Shown here: piece by piece, positions 1-12,800 of the stretch
Layout of the letters: each line of letters starts with the position of its first letter
Position numbering within the stretch: the stretch's first letter is position 1
NCBI GenBank assembly: GCA_022605955.1
Contig: JAKCOZ010000003.1
Span: 54,312,179 to 54,376,178, forward strand
Origin: Rallus limicola
Lineage: Eukaryota > Chordata > Aves > Gruiformes > Rallidae
Reading direction: 5' to 3'
DNA length: 64,000 bases
Notes under the pieces: generated by a model
The model's input: only the letters and a program-made list of their open reading frames with translations
Databases searched by the model: none
Told to the model about the DNA's origin: nothing
Made by a program: the position numbers and the translations under genes

Positions 1-44
1 AAAAGAATATATCATTGTAGGGTTTGTTCAAAAGGTTTTATTTA

Positions 45-193
45 TGATTAAACAGCCATCTAGTTATAATTGAGGACTGAATGATAAACAGTGATTAAGC
101 GATAATTGAATGGTAATTAAACAGTGATTTAACAATGATTGGAAAATTACTTAAATGATTTAAACAATAATTAAGATGGTGATTAGACATCAG
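45..193. repeat. Degenerate 11-bp tandem repeat (minisatellite-like), AT-rich
   Basis: Units resembling TGATTAAACAG follow each other nearly end to end. They can be read at 45-55, 82-91, 92-102, 103-113, 114-124, 125-135, 136-146, 156-167, 168-179 and 180-190. Most are 10-12 bp and share the core T(G/A)ATT(A/T)AA. A less regular stretch (56-81) separates the first unit from the rest. The array may continue leftward beyond the window. Such arrays occur in non-coding parts of some endogenous retroviruses and as ordinary minisatellites; nothing here decides between them. Confidence 0.6.
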
Positions 194-3068
194 TCAAACA
201 CTCTATTACTTACTACACTTCTGATGTGGTATAAATGTGTAATGTCACTAGCATACAATATGCTTCTAGGCCAACTGTTAAATGTCACCAACCTTGTTAC
301 AGACAACAGATGCCATGTAAAGGGTCTCAAAACCTAGAGGAGTAACTCTGACAGGGTGCCTTGTCAGAGGGGAAGTCACCACCACACAGCCTGATAATGT
401 GCAGGACAGATTAATGGGCTTGGGGGGGCACTACCGATATTTGTAGTGTAAAGTGATTGACTTGTAGTCAAACCCCCTTTGGTGTGTTTGCAGTTGTGCA
501 ACTGTAGCTGTTTTAGTTTTGTTTAGTTCCAAGTCAAACCAGCACTGTTTGCTCTTGATAAGACATGTCTTAGGCTCCTTGGTTCCTGAGAAGATACGAC
601 CTAGTACAGTTCTCATGGTTTTGCACAGGAGGATTGGTTTCAGACAGGCCTTCTTGTCAGAAATGGCTGTTCACTCAGAGTGGAGGCACTCATCACAGTA
701 TCCCTGTGTAAAAATCAACCTTTTTTTTTTTCTTTTTTTCCTTGATAAACATATGTGAGTTATATATTGTGTATGGTATAACATAACAAAGAGTTGCTTA
801 AGTTAATGTTTAGTTTTGATGTTGCTTTTAGCTGATTATTAAGGAGCCGCAATTGTGAAATCTCCAACAATTAGATTTTAGCAGAACACAGTTTTGTTTC
901 TTGTATTTACTTTTGGTATTTCAGATTTTAAGAGCTTGTGGCTTTAAACTTCTGTCTACAAAAAAGAAAACATCTCTCTATACATGTGTGAAAGCCAATA
1001 TCCTTCTCTAACACTGACTCCAGGACTTAGTGGCTAAACAAAGTATTGTCAGTAAGATCTTGAGCCCTGCAAAAAGGTTCATCCAGAAATTCAATACTGC
1101 AGCCAAAATCAGCATAGCTTATTTAAGCATAATTCTCACTTCATCTCATTAGCAGCAGGTCACATTAGTGGCTTTCCACCATTAGGTGCCTAAATAATTG
1201 GGCCTTTAAGTGTATTACAGAAACCTGGGGAGTCAGAGAGACAGCAGAGTACACGCTGGAAGGAGTAAGACTGAGCTGTGCACTGTGATTCACACAGCCT
1301 GAGCCCCACGCCAACATAGGTTTTTTCCTCTCCTCCTCCACATGGAAACAGAAGAAGACTTCAGGCTTCATCCATATGAACTGGCCCACCAAGACAGGGG
1401 CAAGAATCCCATTTCTGCCTCTGAGCTTGGGGGAGACACAAATAGATGCACTGGAAAGATGAGGGCATTTAAACACAAGTGTCTCCAGTGACTGTATTAG
1501 AATTGTTATGGCAAAAGGCATCACAATTCCACTAGAGGCAAGCATATACTTAAAAAGAAACATATTTCTTATTTTTTAGGTTTTCTTCTTTGTTTTTACT
1601 GCAAAAGGAACAAAACCTGTCAGACACCCAGACAAATTATAGCTAGATTTGAGAGGGCTTTTCCTGTGCCACTCCAGCCTCATCCTCATTTTTGTTTCTG
1701 CTGCTGTATATTTTCATTTATGTGCATGCAAGTTCCTTAAGAAAATGTTTACTTAAGTTTGACAGTTGGCAGCTTTACAGAACTAAACCAAACTAACTTC
1801 CTCCAGAAGAGCACTACTTTGCATGTTCCCCAGTGACTGGATAATGCAAAATGCTTTACTTGAAATTCTAATTAACTTTAAGTTAAAATTCTTTGGGTTT
1901 TCAACAGGAGATGAATTTTTTTTTTTGCATCCATCATTTTAATATTATATTTTCCAGTTTGTCTGATCAAGCCACCTAATTTGCACACTTCATATTGTAT
2001 TTTTCATGGGTTTTGGATTTGAGACCTTGGCAAAATGACACTGCTTAAAGCTGCCTCTTCCTAAGTTTAAGGTCACAAGCTTCCCTAGAATAAACAGATG
2101 CAATATCCTTGTTGTATAAAAGTTCACACCGTCACGGTTCTGAAATTTTTCTGAAAATGTAACTAAACAGAAAAATTTGTACAGAGATTGAGATTATTAT
2201 ACTGAAACGTACACCAGGACTATCTTCTAGTAGGTTCTAGCTTCCATTACTTTTCTACAGCACCACAGCTGTCCATGCTAAATCTAAAAGAATATGTGCA
2301 CTCTTCAATGAGCTTGGGCTGTTCACGCAATGACCACATCCATCAAGGTTACTGCGAGGGTGGGAAGTGTGAGCTGTGGAGGCACAGCCCAGAGGTCTGC
2401 AGTGAAGTTCTGCCAAAGCTCACAAGTTAAGGCTATTCTTTTTCTCTCTCTTCCAAGAACACCCTAAGGATGGGGAGTGATGTTTCGGTCCTTCTGTATG
2501 ATCTTCATTAAGACGTAGAGAGTTTTTCAGCCATGCAAATGTGAACATACATTTTCCACAGATCTTTGAAGATAAGGCTTTGAGTTGGCTCATGTATAAA
2601 ACAAAGATGTAGCAATATGCAGCAAAAGTGGCCTGGTTCCAATAGCTCTATGGAATAGTGCTATCAACTTGCCATGTGGAAGTCCAGAGGGCTGTCAGAG
2701 AGCACTCAACAGAAAACTCCTCATTCCACCTCCTTGTGCCCATTCCAAGCTCCTTATTCTTCTGCAGATATGCTGATCTCACTGTACTCCTGTTTCTTTA
2801 AGCTTGACTTCATGGATGAGAACTATTTTTTCCTAATTAGCTGACACTGCACTACCAACCCAAATAGTTCCTGGTTTGATGTCTTAAGGATAACATCTGA
2901 AAAGGAAGACATTATCAACAGTGTGACTTTAATGCATGCAAGACCAAAAGTAAGTCTGTAGGAACATGTATGATTTCAGTGGAATATACTCAAATTTTTA
3001 TATGGGATAAGAATATGAATTTATTTCCTAAGTTAAAATGTTCCTAAAATTCAGAGTAAGTTCATTTC
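194..3068. other. Non-coding AT-rich sequence, nothing recognised
   Basis: I see no gene, RNA or known transposon here. Pyrimidine tracts occur near 719-742 and 1916-1927. The longest open frame (132 codons, minus strand, 1165-1563) resembles no family I know and is of a length expected by chance. The stretch 194-720, next to the 11-bp repeat, is somewhat more mixed in composition and could be an old unrecognised repeat. Confidence 0.6.
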
Positions 3069-3118
3069 AGTTATAAAGAATCTACTTTAGATCCTTTAGT
3101 TATAAAGAATCCACTTTA
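3069..3118. repeat. Two-copy tandem duplication, 29-bp unit
   Basis: The 21-bp core at 3069-3089 recurs at 3098-3118 with one substitution (TCTAC versus TCCAC). The start-to-start distance is 29 bp. This is a local tandem duplication in non-coding sequence. Confidence 0.75.
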
Positions 3119-6028
3119 CACATTATGCCTGAAGGCATAGCAGACCAAAGATCACTTGACCAGGTTTGCTTAGCTTGTCTCATATCAGTAGAGTTGCTGC
3201 AGCTGTAAGAATTTGAACTAGCTATAAATTCCTAAAACTTAAATTCTCAGCTCTTTGCTTCTGAAAAAAAATCTATAGTTACTTAAAAAACCTGCAGTAT
3301 TTTCACACTGATAATACAGAGCTGAACACACCTTTTGGTAATTTCAGATAGTGTTTTCACTCTGTCTTGACTCATGGTTTTGTCTTAGCTTCTTGAAGTA
3401 AAACTGAGATGCAAGTTTTGTTAAGTACAGGTAAAAAATTACTAAGTTAGACCTTATTGTCCTTTTATTTTTCATCTGCTTTGCTTTCATGGCCACCACT
3501 CACAGATTTGCTTCATTATCTGAGTGTCTCTTGTCTCATGTTTCAGGAGGCTTATGGCTGACTGTAATCACCCAGACAGTGTGCCCTCTCCATGAGGCTG
3601 CTTCAGATCTATTCCTGTAAAACTAATTGGTTTTATCCTTGATTACTGCCTCTGTCTTTTCCAAAGTTTCTGGAATGCAAAATATTCTCACTCATTTTCT
3701 TGCTTATACCAATGAGGGTCTAAATTATCCCATTGAGTTCATGTAGATTTGAAGAGTTCCTCTCTAGAGACAGACACACAGTGATCTCTACTACCTGTAG
3801 ACTACTGCTTATTTTAAGACATGCTGATGTTGCTTAATGCCACCAGAAATAAAAGGTCAAAGCCAAGACGAGTGGAGCACAAAACACAATATTGCCCAGG
3901 GCATGTTTCTTGCAATATATTGCTTCCCATGGGACAGCAAATGTTGAAGAGAGTTTTACAGTCTGCATAAAAGTTTCTGGTCATCTGTTTATAATTTTGC
4001 TCTTCTGTCCTTCCCAGTGAGGAATTGTTTGAGTAAGTATTTCGCTTTATCAATTTCACTAGAGCTGATGAATCTCCTGTTTCTCCCCTTCAACTTTAGA
4101 AAGGGCCAAATCAATGTATCTCCTGCTTCGAAGTTCCTTCAAAATGACTTTTTATCCCAAATCTGGCATTAATCCCTATGCATCACACTTCTTTCTCTGG
4201 ATGTTTGTCAGGAAAGAGATATCCAGCTTCATGTTTGCTGTGGGAAAAGGACTTCTCTAGCAGGCCTGGCTCCTCATGGTACAGATCAAGGACGCTGTTA
4301 AAACATGCCGCAAGGTCTTGCTGCCTTCTGTTAACAGTCCTGCTTTATGTGGAATTACAGTTAGACAGGTAATGTCTGAGCCTTGTCACCTGACATGAAG
4401 TCAGAAGGAGCTTGGGATGAACTCCTGGAACCCACTCCACATTTGTTATTAAGTAGAATGGTAATTTTCAGGGAACAGAGTGCTGTTGCTGCAGAGAAGT
4501 GACTGTTTTGTGATGCTTTTCTGGATTCTTCCTGTGAAATGTGACTCCTGCAGGATTTCTCTTTTGATGAGGAAATAGCTCTTTGTTTTTGCTCTTGTAT
4601 TTCCAGCTGGAAATTCCACAGCTTTAGTGTCATCTGACACTGAGGAGACAGACAGGTTCTTTTAGGGATCCTCAGCAGAACGATGACAGCACTAAATTGT
4701 AGTTACAATTAAAGCTTTATTTTTTGAGCAGGATTTTATCAATAGTGTAGCACGGAATTTATGATTACAATGGCACAGGATTGCTGCAAGCAGAATCAGT
4801 GTAGTATCATCTATAAGTAGTATAATACAGAATTTATAATACAAATCAACTTATGATTTCTCATCACCTGGACCTTGTTTACTGTATCAATAAAATAAGC
4901 ACAATCTATACTAAAAAAAAATCACATGAAAGAGTACAAGTCACTCATTCAGACCTTTGAGGATGCAAAAGACAGTACAGGTGTCCGTGACCACGGTGTG
5001 CTCACAAGTCTCACACTCTCCAGTGTTGGTTCTGGTCCAGGTTCCCCACTTAGGACTTGTAACTTTGTAATTTTGCGGACAACGTTGTTTTGCTTCCCTG
5101 TTCTGGGAGCTATCACCACCTGGCTGGCTGGGTGCCTGGGAGCTTCATGGCTGGTGAGGAAGGGAGTAATCTGCTTGGAGCCTAGGACTCTTGAGGCTGG
5201 TAGGGAGAGGAAGAAGTTCAGTTTGTCTGCTTGGTTCACAAGACTTTCAGGACTTGATAGTGAGGGAAAGGCAACAACTACATGTCTCAAACACAAAGAA
5301 TTAGCTGCTTGCCTCATAAAATGGCATTAGTTACGCTAACCACTTCACCAGGGGTTGGAAATTGGTGTTAATGGGTGTTAACTGGTGGATCATATGAAGT
5401 CATTAGGAAGCTCCTGGGAATAATTTGCTTTCTAGGGGCTCTGCTGTATTATCTTTTGATTACTTGTTTGTTTTTTCCATAAAAGCTGTTCTGTATGTGT
5501 GGGCCCTTTGATCTGATGAGATGGCATAATGTGATGTCATGTAGTACATTTACCTTGAATAAAGTCTCCCAAACATGTACTTTATCACAGACTGTGGAGA
5601 CAAGAGGAAAGCAGTGGTCTCTGTGCAATCTTTGATACGTCTGTCTTCTGTAGAAAACACATCTGTGTGAGAAAGTTCTAGAACTAAAACAATTTGCCAA
5701 ATTCTTACTCTTCCAAAAAAATAATTTTATGGCTTCATATTGTCACAGAGCATGGAGACAGAGTGGTCTTGATGACAGAATGACCCTTAAAGCCGACTTC
5801 ACATTTTTACATGCAGTTATTGTTTTATTAATGTGGATTGCTTTGAAGCCCCTGCAAAGACCATTATTTTAGATTTCATAGCGTGATGTAGGGAGGCAGT
5901 AGTTTGGTCAAGGAGAATCCAACAAATGCCAGTCACACTCTGAGCACACTTTTTATTCTTGGATGCCAGTTGTCCACTGACTGGGATCTCCAAAGCCTGC
6001 CATCTGTCTGCAGCTTAGACAAAATAAA
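3119..6028. other. Non-coding sequence with a possible decayed repeat around 4680-4920
   Basis: No gene is supported. Between 4738-4773 and 4809-4848 two AT-rich segments resemble each other, each ending in a GAATTTAT(G/A)AT(T)ACAA-like string, about 72 bp apart. An AATAAA on the minus strand lies near 4717. Together these could be a decayed LTR or an old tandem duplication, but I cannot name a family. Open frames on both strands of 4926-5330 (134 and 122 codons) mirror each other in a slightly GC-richer patch and look like chance frames. Confidence 0.45.
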
Positions 6029-6044
6029 GGGGGGGGGGGGGGGG
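6029..6044. repeat. Homopolymer run of 16 G
   Basis: An uninterrupted run of sixteen G follows AAAATAAA and ends in CG. Long poly-G runs are much rarer than poly-A or poly-T. Such a run can form G-quadruplex-type structures and is prone to length error in replication and sequencing. Confidence 0.9.
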
Positions 6045-9000
6045 CGTTTACAATTAGTGATGCAGCCATTTCTAACAGAGGCAGATTTTAAACTACCTGA
6101 TTCATTCATTGCTTGAATTTGATTAATTTGGAACTTTCTTTAGCTATTTCACTTAGGAAATTTAAGTGAGATTTATGCTAGTAGAGCAAAGACTGGAATT
6201 TGGTCACTGTGATCATTCTGTTTACATTTATCTATTTCTGGCTACATTGTGCCCATTACCAAGGGACCTAAGCTCTTACCAATTACTGCAGAATTCTTTT
6301 GACATCAGGCTTAGTGTGGACACTTTATGTCAATAAAATAATGTCAGTTTTTCTGCATGCATAGAGAATGGAGGATAGAAAAGCGAATGGAAGGATTGAA
6401 TTATTCTGTTCAAAGTGGTTCACATTTAGGATCACTTCAGAACTGCTGATTTCAGATTTTAGGTTTATGTCAAACTTTTTAAACAATCTTAGTCTAAAAT
6501 CGATTCCCAGAAGTCTATTTGCTTTAAGATGCTATTGAAGGGGAATGACTCTATCACCACTATAATGGCCAAAAGAAGAGATCAAGTTATTTCATCTAGT
6601 ATCTTCACAGACCTCCACAGAGGCTGACAGCATTGGCTGTGAGTCCAAAATCTATCTCAAGTGGTAATGTATGCCAAAAGAATCACAGACTCACTCTGTT
6701 AGGCTGTTCAGGGATTTATTTGAATACCTGCATTGGATCTACTACTCCTTTCCAAGTGGACAGGCAACCCTCACACAAATTCTGTGCAGATCTAAACCCC
6801 ATATTAATCAGCTCCCTTTTGAGGAGGCTGAGCTCTGTTCTTCAAACCTTTCAAGTATCTTAGAAGTAGGTTCCTTGTTTCTGAAAACAAACAAGTTGCT
6901 GGAAAACAAGCAGTGAATCATCACTGAGAAGGAGTTGTGTTCCTGCAGTGGCTGCCCAGTGCAAAGCAGCCAGCATTGCCGCCGGTTCCTGAGCACACCA
7001 GGTGCAAGCACAGGGCTTCAGGTTCTAGGAACACGTAACTTGCACATGACACAGATCAGACATTACATTTGCCCCCTCCCAATATGTAAATACAATTCCT
7101 GTATTCAACAGCACATAGTAATATTTATATTCTAAGTTTAAACTTACACACTGCATTATCCAGCAACAATACACAAGCCAGGATTCCAGGTCTACAGCTC
7201 TTGCCACTTAGCCCCCATGGGTATGGCAAGCAGACCATACATACATATAATCTTTCCTGGTTTCTATGGGTAAAGAAAGAGTCAGGATACAATACTTCAT
7301 ACTGCAACAGTCTGAAAGACCCTCCACTCTAAGAGCAGGAAAACATGGTTAGCATACCTGAAAGTTAATTATCTAACAGCCCCCAAATCCTGAAAAATAC
7401 ATCATGTGCAATTTTAAATTGTTAGAAAACTTTGTTAGGAAATCGCTTTCTTAAATGGTATAGAGGCATCTGTGATTTACTTACCTCTGTAATCCAAATA
7501 AAGGTGTCAATATGTTGGTTGGAAATACTAAAAAAAAAACCGCATTTTTTCCTCTGCTTATGAATAAGCTATATTTTGACGAAAGAGACAAAGTGATAGA
7601 GCCAGTTAACTTCAAAAATAAAAAGCCCCACCTTTATATTTGACCACAGGGAATATTTTCCTAAAACCATTTTTTTTCTTTCTTTTTTTTTTTTTAAGGT
7701 GTGTAGTGTATTCAGCTAGAAAACATCCCAATCAGATGCTATTACCAGATACCATACAGAAACCGAAATGACATTTTCAATATATTTACTGAATTCAAGC
7801 ACTGTAGTGCTTTGGTTTTTTTTTTTTAAGCACAGTAATATTTCTACTGATAGTAACTATGTAACAAAGGACATAATTATCTTTGGTAAAATTCCCAAAT
7901 CATTCTCATCATCTTCAATCTATGCAAACCCTCATTTTAATTTAATGCAAATATGCAGTTTATACACTTTTTATATAAAGTGTGGCCTTTAGTACTATAT
8001 TTCAAATTGCCAGTGTTTCAATAAACCAGTGGAAAATAGAGCCATCTGCAATCCGTAGGCTGAGCATAGAAATAAAATTATGCTTTAATGCAACCGTGAA
8101 ACTGTGGCATTCCGAAAATGGCATATTGCAATGTGTCCTAGAGCATTAGATATCCGTTAATCTTTTAGCAGCTTTTTGAGCAGGACATCTCTTTGAGCAT
8201 GAATGCTTGTTTCCAAAGAGACCATGCCCTTGTCTTAGGGGGGAGGTTATGAAGACTACTGAAGAAATTTGTCAGGAGACCAGATTTATTATCCTTCTCT
8301 TTTTCAAAATGTACCATGTAATCGCTAATCTCTGGAAAACTTTGATTTAACATGTCATCTAAAAGATATTACTGTATTATTACTAGCACACTAGCCAGAA
8401 TGCAAAATACAAGGGTGTGAGTAGAAAGAATGTGTCCCAGATTTTCAGACACTACTGGCAGCAATCTCCTGACAAAGCAGTGACTGTGGCACCTTCCGTT
8501 CAAACTGTATCCTGTATGTTTAACTATATTATCTCCACTGGCATAATTTTCAACGATTAAAAAGCTGAAGCTTTGCAAGTATAGTTTTAGAGCAGCAGAC
8601 ATTTTGTTGAGAGAAAGTGTCTATTACAGTAATTTCAAATGCCTACAGTTTTCATAAAATCTTTTGACAGGAAACAAGGATCTGCAGCAAATTTAAAACT
8701 ACTGTCAACAGATTTTGGTTTTTAAAACAGTAGAAATTTTTTGCAAACATGCCTACTGATGGAAAAGTACTACTTGCCTACCCAGGCATTAGGGCTGTAA
8801 GAGACGATCCCTGGAAGCCTGCAGCATAGCGTCAGGTCAAAAGACTTCTGAGAAAGAAATGAAAATGGCAAGACACTGCTTATTCATGATGAATCAGGAA
8901 TATCCGAGTAGAGTGTTCACCTCCTCTCAAACAAGCTGTACATGTGCTGCAAGATAAAATATATTGTCTATTTGCTTTGTAAATATGAGCAAAAGTCTTC

Positions 9001-9399
9001 CCATTCTTCCAAGTGGTAATGAAAAAAAGAAAGTATCATGTCATTTTCAGTTCTGCTTACAACATACTAATTTATAGTTAGTCTTTACAGGTGTCGGCAT
9101 AATCAGTTTCACAATATACTTCTGTTTTTTTCCTTAAGAATAGGGCTTGGAATGCCATGCTTTCAAGATGTGAAATGCCACATCATATGAAACAAAATCC
9201 ATTGGCTGAAGGAATTTTAGAGTGTTATAAGATTATATTTCATTTTATAATGTCAAAGGTTCCATAGGCAAAAATTTGCAACAGTTAACAAGTATGACGT
9301 TTAAATTAGTCACATGAAATTCAAGGCATAAACTTTAATATTCACTCATGAACAGCATGTTCTTGCCTAAAATATCTGGTAGACAGAATGAATCCATTA
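6045..9399. other. Non-coding AT-rich sequence
   Basis: No transposon, RNA gene or coding region is recognised. Poly-T or poly-pyrimidine tracts occur near 7668-7696 and 7818-7829, and a poly-A tract near 7531-7541. On the minus strand the 7483-7530 segment lies between a poly-T-AG and a GTAAGT, but at 43-48 nt it is too short to call as an exon. Confidence 0.6.
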
Positions 9400-9405
9400 G
9401 TCCTT

Positions 9406-9470
9406 ATGAATATCACATTCGTGAGTGGTACTGGAGTGGTGGTTCAAATCTATAGCACTAACTTGAATAG
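9406..9470 (+). other. Candidate short exon (first or internal) ending in a strong donor
   Basis: An ATG at 9406 opens a frame of 21 codons plus two bases, ending at the sequence AATAG|GTAAGAG, a strong 5' splice-site match at 9471. Read through unspliced, the frame stops two codons past the boundary (TAA). Spliced to the acceptor at 9737 the frame stays open, because the leftover AG joins C to make a Ser codon. No acceptor of quality is evident immediately upstream, so it would have to be a first exon. The peptide is not recognised. Pseudo-exons of this quality are common in long non-coding DNA. Confidence 0.15.
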
Positions 9471-9737
9471 GTAAGAGAGCAGAACCAGGCCCAATGAAAA
9501 AGAAGATCCTTAAAACAGTTAAGCTCCTAAATCAATCATTGGACAATTCCAGCAATGAGCATGTGAATAAACCTCTGCTTTTCAGCTCAGTTCTGGAGCA
9601 TATGCTTACTTTGGAAAACCTGAAAACCTGGTGTGCTGAACCATGAGGAAAGGAATCTTGTTAGATCTGTTCACATATTTGTACATAAGTAGATGATAGT
9701 CAAAGTACTTTTATTTTTCTTTTTGTTTCAATTGCAG

Positions 9738-9805
9738 CATAGCACTTACAGTCCTTGTCAGCTGCCTTAGTTCAATGGCATTTGAAAATGGATTTGTCAA
9801 AAAAG
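9738..9805 (+). other. Candidate 68-nt exon with very strong splice signals
   Basis: A long pyrimidine tract (9709-9735) ends in TTGCAG at 9737, and the segment ends in AAAAG|GTAAGAA at 9806; both sites match vertebrate consensus very well. One frame is open across all 68 nt: one leading base, 22 codons, one trailing base. The first half of the encoded peptide is hydrophobic (ALTVLVSC) and the second half is polar and basic at its end. The start phase fits the candidate exon ending at 9470. The peptide is not recognised. It may be a lncRNA exon, an alternative coding exon of a long host gene, or a chance pseudo-exon. Confidence 0.25.
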
Positions 9806-12800
9806 GTAAGAATAACACATAAGATAATTCACTGAAAATGAATCAGCTTTGGAAGACCAAGGATCACCTCTACTTTTACCTACACAAATACTTACAAGAA
9901 CTGTTAAATATACAGATATGTCAAAGATACCTCCCACAGTTGGGGCATAGAATCCCAAAGTGAGGCATGTTCACTACAAGATGTGCAACCTTTTTCACTA
10001 GTACTTCTCATCAAAATTTGCATGTAAATCTTAAAATCCACCAAAGTCAAAATAACTATATACCTAAGAGTTTGACTGGTTTTACTGAATTGATTTGGCA
10101 TCACCAGGTTTTATTTTGATGTAATATGTTCTATAAAACTGAAAAGTAAAGCTATGAAGTCAAAATAATTCAAAGTGTTGGCCTTTGCTTTTCAATGTTC
10201 TAATCCTACATTTTAAGTTCTAAATAATAAAGTACCATTTAATTCAGTAAGAACTGGGTATGTATTCCAAGTAATATGCACAGTATTTATACAGAAATTG
10301 CTGATGCTGATATGCTGTTTACACTTTGAGTGTCTGCATTTGAAAAAGGATGCTGAAAAAAATTAACAGGAGAGAGTCATTAACCTCTGTGTGACTGAAT
10401 GAATGGAAACTTCACAGTGGGAGACTTAAAGCAGTCCAGTGTGCTTAGGACACCAAAAAGAAAACTGAGAGTTGAGTGTCTAAATATTTTCACATGGAGA
10501 AAATATAGTAATAAAATGACAGTCTTAAGAAAGGAATGGCAAGGTTCATCACAAAGAACATCAGGGCAGGCAAATGTAAATAGGAAATAAGATCTATTTT
10601 TGATGATGCAAAATGTATAATCTAGTGATATATTTGAATAGGAAGTAAATGACAACATAGGTTGCTGATCCTGAACTCTCACATTATGTTTACGTGACCA
10701 AATTATTTACAGAAGAAAGAATCACTGGCGATATATGCCAGCCTTAAGTATTTGCTTTTTATTTACATTTCATTCTTTGTTTATATTTCACTTTTTCAGA
10801 CGCAAGACAAACAATTTGATTTCTCTTTACATAACTCTTTCAGGAGTAGGGTTAATAAAATACTAGAATACATTCTACCATCTCATGAATATCAATAGAT
10901 TTTCCCCCTATATTCTTTGTATATAGACACTTTTTTTTTTCTGTTTTTCTACAAAACAAGCTAAGGAAAATGCAGTGGTACTCCACATGATTCAAAGCTA
11001 AGATTGTTTTAATGTCAGATTTATCTACACCATAAATAAAATAGTTATTTAATATTTTAAGGAGGATTTAATTCATATTGATGTAACCTTACTTTTACAT
11101 TGGTATGCACCAGAGTTACCTGAGAATTTTTAAATTTTCACACTCTACAACATTCTGTACAGTTCGCTATTTATAAAATGTGGCCTAAAAGAAGATTTTA
11201 AAGTTAATTGCTGAGCTTAAGTGCTTGTATTGGCAGTTCTGTGGTATGTGTGGAACCAGAGGGACAGACTGCAGCAGTGGTGAGAGCAATAGTAGGACTG
11301 TGAATGCACTAAAGAGGACAGTTGTGTGCAGTCCTCTTGGGATGAGTTCGCTGGCGGGTGTGCAAACTTGGAAGGGTCAGTATTGCCTAACATGAAAATC
11401 CATGAGTTGGTGTGATTTCCACAGCCCGTGTGTTATGAACTGAAGCCTCTGCAAAGCATGGATTAAAAAAATGTATCTACATCCTACAATTTTTTTTCAA
11501 ATTTACTGAAACAAGGGGCTGACAGTCCCAAACCAGTACTCTCAGTTGTTATGTGTATACTCTCCATAGTCATGTGTAGTGGTTATGAACTTCAAACAAA
11601 CCAAGAATTTGCTGGTTATATTTTTCAAATGGAAAATGAGGGTACACATGACAATCATCCATAGATTTTTAAAGTTATGTTTGGTGTCTAATTCCACAGA
11701 ATTATAGTAAAAGAACAGAAATTAAACCAGCCTCTCCCTCCTTGCAAAGTCACCCATCGTTTATGATTCTAGTGCTGGATGGTTTAGCTGAAATGTTCTT
11801 GAATTTATGTTCAGTGACTTTCTACATTGTCAAGCAGTTAAAAAAAATGTATTTTTTGAGAAAAAATGTCCCAGATAAAATGCAGCTTGCGGTAGGTTGC
11901 CAGACAACAGATCAAGATAGAAACAATAGTTTCTTACTGGAAATGATCTTGACCTAAAGGTTAAGCAGAAGAATGTGTGGGAAACCTTGACAACTCTCTT
12001 TTACTAAATAGCAATTTAGAAAAAAAATCATATATGTTTTTTGCATATTTCAGAATAATAAATAAAGATGGGTTACTTTCTTACAATTATTCTATTCTTT
12101 AACAGATGAAGAAAGTTTATTTTTACTAGAAGTGATTCTTCATGTCTTGAGAGATCTATATAGCCCCTTGTCTATGTTCTACTGTCTAGCTATAAGAGAA
12201 TATCTAATTATTAAAGCAGTTTCCATTTTCCTTTTTTTTTTTTTACATATCAGAGATTATTTAAGTAGTCTGAGACACAGCTTTGTGTGACAATGCCATA
12301 ATCTGAAATAATTAGTAGAAATTAGTGAGTTGGGATGCTTAGAGGGTAGTACTGTTAAAACCAAAACACCTATTTTTATTTTATCTCTTATTATTAAAAT
12401 GTCACTGTGTGCTAGCACTGTACAGCTGGAAATAATAACCATCTTCAATTACCTCATCTTTGATGCTTGCCAAAAAGTACATGCAATAGCATGTTTAATT
12501 CATCATGTTTTGTTTGTACATTAATAAAAGGAAATTGCACAGACAGGAACTGCGAAGTACTGTATAGCAGAAGTAATGAGTAGACAGCAAAAGGTCTGGT
12601 TTGGAAGTTCAGTGTTCATTTACATGCTATGGACTTAAATAAAGCATGGTTCAAAGCAAACTCTTGCTGTATATTCAATATTTGCAAAATAAATTAAAAG
12701 TATATTTCCATTTCTTTAGACTTACTTTACATGAGTTACCTTTTCCTCTGGAAGTAGCATTAAAACCTTTAGCTGGACTACCAAGCTGTAAACTGATTCA

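Noticed and set aside
1165..1563. 132-codon open frame on the minus strand
   Set aside because: No recognisable domain or motif, no gene context. In AT-rich DNA of this length one or two frames of about 130 codons are expected by chance.
4926..5330. 134-codon (plus) and 122-codon (minus) open frames
   Set aside because: Both strands are open over the same patch, which points to local composition. Neither peptide resembles a known family.
7483..7530. 43-48-nt minus-strand exon between poly-T-AG and GTAAGT
   Set aside because: The acceptor is just a poly-A tract read in reverse, and the segment is too short to judge.
9440..9452. B-box-like GGTTCAAATC suggesting a tRNA or SINE
   Set aside because: No A box, cloverleaf or poly-A tail at the right distance.
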